A DNA stretch of 9,788 nt, from contig RZYX01000067.1 in NCBI GenBank assembly GCA_009930155.1, positions 1 through 9,788 of the forward strand. The letters are read 5' to 3'. A model generated the notes under the pieces. The model was not told where the DNA came from. It searched no databases and saw only the letters and a list, made by a program, of their open reading frames with translations. Below are positions 6,316 to 9,788 of this stretch, piece by piece (positions within the stretch are counted from its first letter, which is position 1; every line of letters begins with the position of its first letter). The translations under genes were made by a program, and so were the position numbers. The DNA is from Clostridia bacterium (GTDB lineage: Bacteria; Bacillota_A; Clostridia; Oscillospirales; Acutalibacteraceae).

Positions 6316-6981
6316 TTATTTTAAAATATGAAATGTATTCTTTTCAAAGTCTAACAGGCCCTCGGAACGCATTTGCGATAATTCACGGGTTAATGCGCTG
6401 CGATCTGCACATAGATAAGCTGCCATCTCAAGACGTCCCAAAGGAACATCGAAATAGGAACATCCCTGCTGTTGTGACTGAATGGAAAGATAGGTCAAAA
6501 TTTTTTCACGCAAAGTTTTTTTAGTGGTTACTTCGATTTTTTCTATCAGTTGGACATTCTTACTGCTAATAAGACCTACCATATTTTCGTTTGACCGATG
6601 ATGAAAGGTGCAGGACATGCTGCAAGAATGTAAGACCTTGCTATAAGGAAGAAATAAAATCAAACAGTCTGCGCCTACAGCAAAAGTAACTTTAGAGTCG
6701 GAAAGGTTTCCACATGCAAAAGTTTCTCCGAATATTTCTCCTGTTTTCATGGAAACGATAAGGGTTTGGGTGCCCCAAATGTCCTCTTTAATCATATTAA
6801 CAGCTCCACTTAAAATGACGCCAACAGATTTTATTGATTCACCTGCAAGAAAAATAAGTTCTCCCTTTTTATAGGAACGTAAATAGCTTCCCAGACAAGT
6901 AAGCACAGAATTAATTTCGGTCTCCTTGATTCCCTCGAATAATGGCATTTTCTGAAGTTGTTTGAGATAAACGTCATGCAC
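6316..6981 (-). CDS. Crp/Fnr-family transcription regulator (cysteine-rich, second copy)
   Basis: This 221-residue protein is the same length as, and clearly a paralogue of, the regulator at 4677-5342. It has a beta barrel (about 12-120), dimer helix and winged helix-turn-helix (about 179-207; ADRSALTRELSQM). Cys29, Cys90 (ETFACG), Cys106, Cys120 and Cys124 align with cysteines of the paralogue, and His127/128 follow Cys124. No cAMP-binding signature is seen, so an iron, haem or redox signal is more likely than a nucleotide; this is inference. The start is GTG at 6981, preceded by AGAGGTGG at proper spacing; the nearby ATG is out of frame. Its promoter contains the palindrome at 7020-7043 across the -35, which suggests autoregulation. 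It converges on the flavodiiron-type gene. Confidence 0.92.
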   Translation of the reverse strand: MHDVYLKQLQKMPLFEGIKETEINSVLTCLGSYLRSYKKGELIFLAGESIKSVGVILSGAVNMIKEDIWGTQTLIVSMKTGEIFGETFACGNLSDSKVTFAVGADCLILFLPYSKVLHSCSMSCTFHHRSNENMVGLISSKNVQLIEKIEVTTKKTLREKILTYLSIQSQQQGCSYFDVPLGRLEMAAYLCADRSALTRELSQMRSEGLLDFEKNTFHILK

Positions 6982-7002
6982 TTAGACCACCTCTTTGAAA
7001 GG

Positions 7003-7031
7003 AGTATAAATCAAATTTTTATATGTTGCAA
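7003..7031 (-). promoter_or_regulatory. Sigma-A-type promoter of the second Crp/Fnr gene
   Basis: On the minus strand TTGCAA (7031-7026) and TATACT (7008-7003) are separated by exactly 17 bases. Transcription would start near 6996, about 15 bases before the GTG. The -35 lies inside the palindrome at 7020-7043, a position from which bound regulator would block RNA polymerase. Confidence 0.65.
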
Positions 7032-7043
7032 GGGCAACATATA
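7020..7043. promoter_or_regulatory. Perfect 10-4-10 palindrome, Crp/Fnr-type operator
   Basis: TATATGTTGC pairs with GCAACATATA across the spacer AAGG. The core 7023-7040 is ATGTTGC-N4-GCAACAT, identical outside the spacer to the site at 5441-5458. It overlaps the -35 of the second Crp/Fnr gene. Confidence 0.82.
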
Positions 7044-7064
7044 GGTGTTTATTTAGTGAGATGA

Positions 7065-7233
7065 GAAATAGTGCCCAAAAGTGCTGTCGCAGAGGTTCCT
7101 GTATGTAGACATTTTATGATATGGATGGAAAACACTATTGTGCAATGAAGGAGCCATACGTTTTTACTGTCCTGATATAGATATTATTAATGTTTCTAAA
7201 ATAGAAATGGTTGTTGAAAGTGAATTGTCGTAA
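7065..7233 (+). pseudogene. Possible frameshifted gene remnant in the 6982-7343 gap
   Basis: The 360-base gap holds no intact gene. One frame reads EIVPKSAVAEVPVCRHFMIW from 7065 and stops at 7148; the overlapping next frame continues with LCNEGAIRFYCPDIDIINV to a TAA at 7231-7233. A shift near 7138 would join the two into about 55 residues. There is no start codon with a ribosome binding site and I do not recognise the family. It may be chance. Confidence 0.2.
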
Positions 7234-7295
7234 GCTGGTTTTTATAGTAAGTTGACAATAGATTATGATGCTAGATTTAATTAACTTTACTATTT

Positions 7296-7344
7296 AAAAA
7301 AGGAATCAATCAGCGGTTTTACCTTGCTGTATGATTCCTTTTTT
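7296..7344. terminator. Strong terminator after the third Crp/Fnr gene, possibly bidirectional
   Basis: AAAAAAGGAATCA (7296-7308) pairs perfectly with 7332-7344 over 13 bp, and the loop contains a further small hairpin (CAGC…GCTG with GGT/ACC). Read on the minus strand it directly follows the regulator's stop and ends in T6. Both arms carry an A6/T6 tract, so it can work in both directions. Confidence 0.82.
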
Positions 7345-7991
7345 CAGTATTCTTTTTTTATTGTGATTGTATGGTTATTAATTTCGATAAAACCCTCATC
7401 TTTTAATTTTTTAAGCTCTCGAAACAGGGATGGTCTTTGTACCCCCAAATAGTCTGCCAGTTGTCTTTTACTCATTGGAATTAAAATCACCGAAGATTTC
7501 TGTAGGATAGCTTGCTGTTTAAAATAATCCATAATATTTTCTCGAAGCGTTCTTTGCGTAAACATTGCTATTTTTTGATTAATTCCTTGTGAATTTTGTG
7601 AAATTGACCTTATATAATGCAATGTAAAATTGTAGTCGTGCAAAAATTCTAAAACAGCATTTATGTCAACGTGGATTATTTGACAATCTGTAAGACAATA
7701 GATATTAAGAGGATAACTGTGGTTTTCACCAAATAATAAATTAGCTCCGATTACACTTCCCTTACTAAATTCAAATATCGTAGTTGATGAACCATTCGTT
7801 GATAAAGAATAGGCAACTAAACTTCCTGACAATACAATATCTAATATACGGCAAGTTTCATTTTCATTATGAACGGTTACACCTTTCATATAGTGTTTTT
7901 GATAAATATGATTGCCTTCCGTTTGTTTTTCTAAATCAGATTCTTTTATAGATGAAAATAATGGAATGTTTCGTAAAATGTCAATATTCAT
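7344..7991 (-). CDS. Crp/Fnr-family transcription regulator (third, divergent from permease genes)
   Basis: This 215-residue regulator has an N-terminal cyclic-nucleotide-binding-like barrel (about 8-115), a dimer helix (about 120-150) and a C-terminal winged helix-turn-helix (about 173-205; LADYLGVQRPSLFRELKKLK). Its recognition helix (QRPSLFREL) differs from the DRSAL type of the other two, so it should read a different operator. It lacks their Cys-x3-Cys motif; Cys47, Cys98 and Cys102 are scattered. I start it at ATG 7991, 8 bases after GGAGG, rather than at an ATG 15 codons upstream that lies on the promoter -35/-10 side. It is divergent from the permease pair, which it probably controls. 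The ligand cannot be told from sequence. Confidence 0.92.
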   Translation of the reverse strand: MNIDILRNIPLFSSIKESDLEKQTEGNHIYQKHYMKGVTVHNENETCRILDIVLSGSLVAYSLSTNGSSTTIFEFSKGSVIGANLLFGENHSYPLNIYCLTDCQIIHVDINAVLEFLHDYNFTLHYIRSISQNSQGINQKIAMFTQRTLRENIMDYFKQQAILQKSSVILIPMSKRQLADYLGVQRPSLFRELKKLKDEGFIEINNHTITIKKEY

Positions 7992-8016
7992 GTGTATTAA
8001 TCCTCCATTTAAAAAC

Positions 8017-8045
8017 ATTATATCAAAAAGAAACATCGGTGTCTA
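8017..8045 (-). promoter_or_regulatory. Near-consensus sigma-A promoter of the third Crp/Fnr gene
   Basis: On the minus strand TAGACA (8045-8040) and TATAAT (8022-8017) are separated by exactly 17 bases. The start would be near 8010, about 19 bases before the ATG at 7991. Only one base differs from the consensus -35, so expression should not need an activator. Confidence 0.75.
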
Positions 8046-8052
8046 TTTGAGG

Positions 8053-8072
8053 ATTATAAAGTGTTTTATAAT
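8053..8072. promoter_or_regulatory. Perfect 8-4-8 AT-rich palindrome between divergent regulator and permease genes
   Basis: ATTATAAA-GTGT-TTTATAAT lies 31 bases before the first permease ATG and just beyond the regulator's -35. Its right arm contains TATAAT (8067-8072), which may be the permease -10; the matching -35 is poor. The size and spacing suit a Crp/Fnr dimer, so it is a candidate operator of the third regulator. Confidence 0.5.
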
Positions 8073-8102
8073 TGTGTTATCAAAAAAGAATGGGGGATTT
8101 TT

Positions 8103-8585
8103 ATGGATATATTTACAGCAGCAATGTGGATAGGAACGATGATATTCCTTTTGATTTCCTTAAAAAAGGATAAAGCTAAGACACTAAAAGCGCTTAAAAT
8201 GGCATTTGGTATGGGAAAGGAGATGTTGGGAAGCATATTATCGATTATTTTTTTAATCGGTTTGATTTTAACAATATTACCGCCAGAAAACATTGCCAAA
8301 TTTGTAGGAAGTCAATCCTTGTTTATAGCAACAGTGGGATCAGCGGCATTTGGAACAATTACACTGATCCCTGCCTTTATTGCTTTTCCGCTTGTCGGTA
8401 TACTGGTTGACGCCGGGGTTAGTATTGTTCCTTCCGTAGCATTTCTAACTACACTTACTATGGTAGGGGTTGTAACATTTCCACTTGAAAGGCGTGAATT
8501 TGGGCTTAAATTTACTGCAACCAGAAATGGATTAAGTTTTATATTTGCCATAATTATCGCTATGGTAATGGGGGTGATTGTATGA
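8103..8585 (+). CDS. Permease half-protein 1 (COG0701/ArsP-like)
   Basis: This 160-residue integral membrane protein has about five hydrophobic segments: near 5-20, 43-60, 73-102, 110-126 and 143-160. Composition and motifs (GTITLIPAFIAFPLVGILVDAG) resemble half of the predicted-permease family COG0701 (DUF318/ArsP), whose full-length members have about 300-400 residues and export organoarsenicals or other ions. It has no metal-binding cysteine. I chose ATG 8103, 6 bases after GGGGGA, over an ATG 14 codons upstream within the palindrome. Residues 62-141 align without gaps to residues 66-145 of the next protein with about 24 identities, so the two are duplicated halves. Stop and next start overlap as ATGA. 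The substrate is unknown. Confidence 0.8.
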   Translation: MDIFTAAMWIGTMIFLLISLKKDKAKTLKALKMAFGMGKEMLGSILSIIFLIGLILTILPPENIAKFVGSQSLFIATVGSAAFGTITLIPAFIAFPLVGILVDAGVSIVPSVAFLTTLTMVGVVTFPLERREFGLKFTATRNGLSFIFAIIIAMVMGVIV

Positions 8586-9295
8586 AAATCTTAAAAAAAG
8601 CGAAAGATAATATTTTCTTGATCGTGGTTGCAGCTGCCTATATCCTGATGTTTTTAATTAAACCAACGATGGGTGTTACATCAATGAAAAACAGTGCTTA
8701 TTATATTAAAGAAATGCTTATGATAATGCCGGTGATTTTTGTTCTAACTGCACTTTTGGATACATGGATTGCAAAGGAAAAAATCACAAAATACTTAGGA
8801 AAAGAATCCAAAGTTAATGGTATTATATTGTCGTTTGTTTTAGGCAGCATATCTACGGGACCCATATATGCAGCATTTCCTATGTGTGTCATGCTTCACA
8901 AAAAGGGGGCTTCTGTACGAAATTTGGTTATAATTTTAAGCTCGTGGGCAGTAATAAAGGTTCCAATGCTTTTAAACGAAGTGAAATTTTTGGGTATGAA
9001 GTTTATGGCAATTCGTTGGGTATTAACCGTAATTGCGATAGTGGTATTTTCGTGGGTTACTGCAAAAATTGTGAAGGACGAAGATATCGTACAGAAAGAA
9101 GAAAAAACAAATGGACTTACATTAAACAAGGAATTTTGCATGGGATGTACAATGTGCAGCAGAAATTACCCAGAGATTTTTGGTATGCAAGGTAAAAAAG
9201 CATATGTAAAATCTTTTGACTTTGAAATAGACAGAGAGAGGCTTAGCCAAACAATAATGGCTTGTCCCGTTCAAGCCATTCATTATAACGAATAA
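8582..9295 (+). CDS. Permease half-protein 2 with C-terminal [4Fe-4S] ferredoxin domain
   Basis: This 237-residue fusion has a membrane part (about 1-163) with five hydrophobic segments near 11-28, 43-62, 80-102, 113-131 and 146-163, homologous to the preceding protein (shared GSIST/GTITL, AFP, KKGAS/DAGVS and GMKFMAIR/GLKFTATR regions). A charged linker (164-178) follows. The tail (179-237) is a ferredoxin domain with Cys186-x2-Cys189-x2-Cys192 and Cys228-Pro229, enough for one [4Fe-4S] cluster and similar in pattern to the ferredoxin at 439. Cys102 in AFPMC is the only membrane cysteine. The tail is probably cytoplasmic and may gate or energise transport, or sense redox state. The ATGA overlap with the upstream gene implies equimolar synthesis and a heteromeric complex. 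The fusion is plain in the sequence; its role is inference. Confidence 0.85.
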   Translation: MKILKKAKDNIFLIVVAAAYILMFLIKPTMGVTSMKNSAYYIKEMLMIMPVIFVLTALLDTWIAKEKITKYLGKESKVNGIILSFVLGSISTGPIYAAFPMCVMLHKKGASVRNLVIILSSWAVIKVPMLLNEVKFLGMKFMAIRWVLTVIAIVVFSWVTAKIVKDEDIVQKEEKTNGLTLNKEFCMGCTMCSRNYPEIFGMQGKKAYVKSFDFEIDRERLSQTIMACPVQAIHYNE

Positions 9296-9314
9296 AGAAA
9301 TTGTTGGAAAATGA

Positions 9315-9343
9315 TATACATTTGTCAAAATTTGTTGTATAAT
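9315..9343 (+). promoter_or_regulatory. Candidate promoter of the cupin-like gene
   Basis: TATACA (9315-9320) and a perfect TATAAT (9338-9343) are 17 bases apart. The start would be near 9350, giving an 88-base leader before the ATG at 9438. An inverted repeat CATTA-N6-TAATG (9364-9379) lies in the leader. No clear terminator was seen after the permease gene, so cotranscription is also possible. Confidence 0.45.
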
Positions 9344-9437
9344 TTAACCATTAGATACTTAAACATTATGGAACTAATGAATAAGCATCTATATAATTAC
9401 AATTTAAAACTATAAATAATGAACAGGAGGTATAAAA

Positions 9438-9788
9438 ATGATCGAGCAAATTTATGAAATGTCAACGGGAGATGAGAAAGCGGTTGAAAAAGTAATTCAG
9501 GATGAAAATATTCATTATATTCACATGGTCTTTCATAAAGATCAAGGGCTCCCTGAACATTTCTCTAATTCCAACGTTTATATGACTGTGGTAAGGGGAA
9601 CCTTATCTATTGGACTAAATGATCAAGATGTTCATCAGTATGATAAAGGAACTCTTTTAAAGATTCCTGTTAGCACAAAAATGAATGTAAAAAATTTAGG
9701 GTCAATCATTTTTTTCGTGGGATTGCCACCACGTAATGTATTGATTTGTTACGCCACCCTTGACCGGATGGAAAAGCAATGCTGTTCG
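9438..9788 (+). CDS. Cupin-like protein, cut by the window end
   Basis: The frame is open from ATG 9438 to the last base (117 codons, no stop), with AGGAGG at 9425-9430 for its start. The pattern of short hydrophobic strands, GLPEHFSNSNVYMTVVRGTL and YDKGTLLKIPVSTKMNVKN is that of a small single-domain cupin barrel. His41 stands in the first cupin motif, but the usual HxH pair is reduced, so metal binding is uncertain. The last residues before the edge are MEKQCCS, so a cysteine-containing tail may follow. It lies 142 bases after the ferredoxin-tailed permease in the same direction and may belong to the same functional unit. The fold call is moderate; the function is unknown. Confidence 0.7.
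   Translation, partial: MIEQIYEMSTGDEKAVEKVIQDENIHYIHMVFHKDQGLPEHFSNSNVYMTVVRGTLSIGLNDQDVHQYDKGTLLKIPVSTKMNVKNLGSIIFFVGLPPRNVLICYATLDRMEKQCCS

Noticed and set aside
6225..6524. Plus-strand frame overlapping the end of the diiron gene, considered as a lost flavodoxin domain
   Set aside because: Its translation has no FMN-binding loop or other flavodoxin motif and most of it is antisense to the second Crp/Fnr gene.
7252..7281. TTGACA promoter-like hexamer
   Set aside because: A perfect -35 is present, but the best -10 (TTTAAT, 18 bases on) is weak and no gene follows before the terminator.
7992..8036. Upstream ATG giving a 15-residue longer third Crp/Fnr protein
   Set aside because: It overlaps the near-consensus promoter, would precede the predicted transcription start, and lacks the GGAGG found before 7991. 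The family homology begins at MNIDILRNIPLF.
8061..8102. Upstream ATG for the first permease gene
   Set aside because: It lies in the AT-rich palindrome without a ribosome binding site; the ATG at 8103 follows GGGGGA and begins a typical membrane-protein N-terminus.
8884..9195. Cysteine-bearing alternative frame inside the second permease gene
   Set aside because: It is a shifted frame of a gene with clear membrane segments and ferredoxin cysteines, and it starts inside that gene without a ribosome binding site.

Overview
The window reads as a chromosomal segment of an anaerobic, low-to-middle GC Firmicute, most likely class Clostridia. Genes carry strong AGGAGG-type ribosome binding sites. 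The protein content is oxygen-sensitive iron chemistry: a [4Fe-4S] ferredoxin, a hybrid cluster protein (Hcp) with a C-terminal CxxC domain, a hemerythrin-like protein, a flavodiiron-type beta-lactamase domain, and three Crp/Fnr-family regulators. No rRNA, tRNA, CRISPR array, transposase or phage gene was recognised.

Layout. Bases 1-438 have no intact gene; they hold a possible decayed minus-strand reading frame and, close to the first gene, a cluster of imperfect palindromes. Bases 439-4543 hold five plus-strand genes: ferredoxin, hcp, a protein I do not recognise, a hemerythrin-like protein, and a DUF2249-like/AhpD-like protein. A strong hairpin with a T-run lies between hcp and the third gene, so the last three are probably expressed by readthrough at a lower level. 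A Crp/Fnr regulator follows (4677-5342), ended by a terminator. Next come a single-domain flavodiiron-type protein (5536-6240) and, convergent to it, a second Crp/Fnr regulator (6316-6981, minus).

The flavodiiron-type gene and the second regulator both have a near-identical palindrome, ATGTTGC-N4-GCAACAT, in their promoter regions. Degenerate copies lie before the ferredoxin gene. This ties bases 340-7043 together as one probable regulon for nitric oxide, hydroxylamine or oxygen stress, with Hcp, hemerythrin and the diiron protein as effectors and the two cysteine-rich Crp/Fnr proteins as candidate sensors.

After a 360-base gap with possible gene debris, the DNA looks more AT-rich and a second module begins: a third, different Crp/Fnr regulator (7344-7991, minus), divergent from two overlapping membrane-protein genes (8103-8585 and 8582-9295). 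These look like two halves of a COG0701/ArsP-like permease that arose by duplication; the second half carries a [4Fe-4S] ferredoxin domain at its C-terminus. A cupin-like gene (9438 onward) runs off the end of the window. The most novel-looking items are the split, duplicated, ferredoxin-tailed permease, the stand-alone diiron domain with its shared operators, and the unrecognised protein in the hcp cluster.
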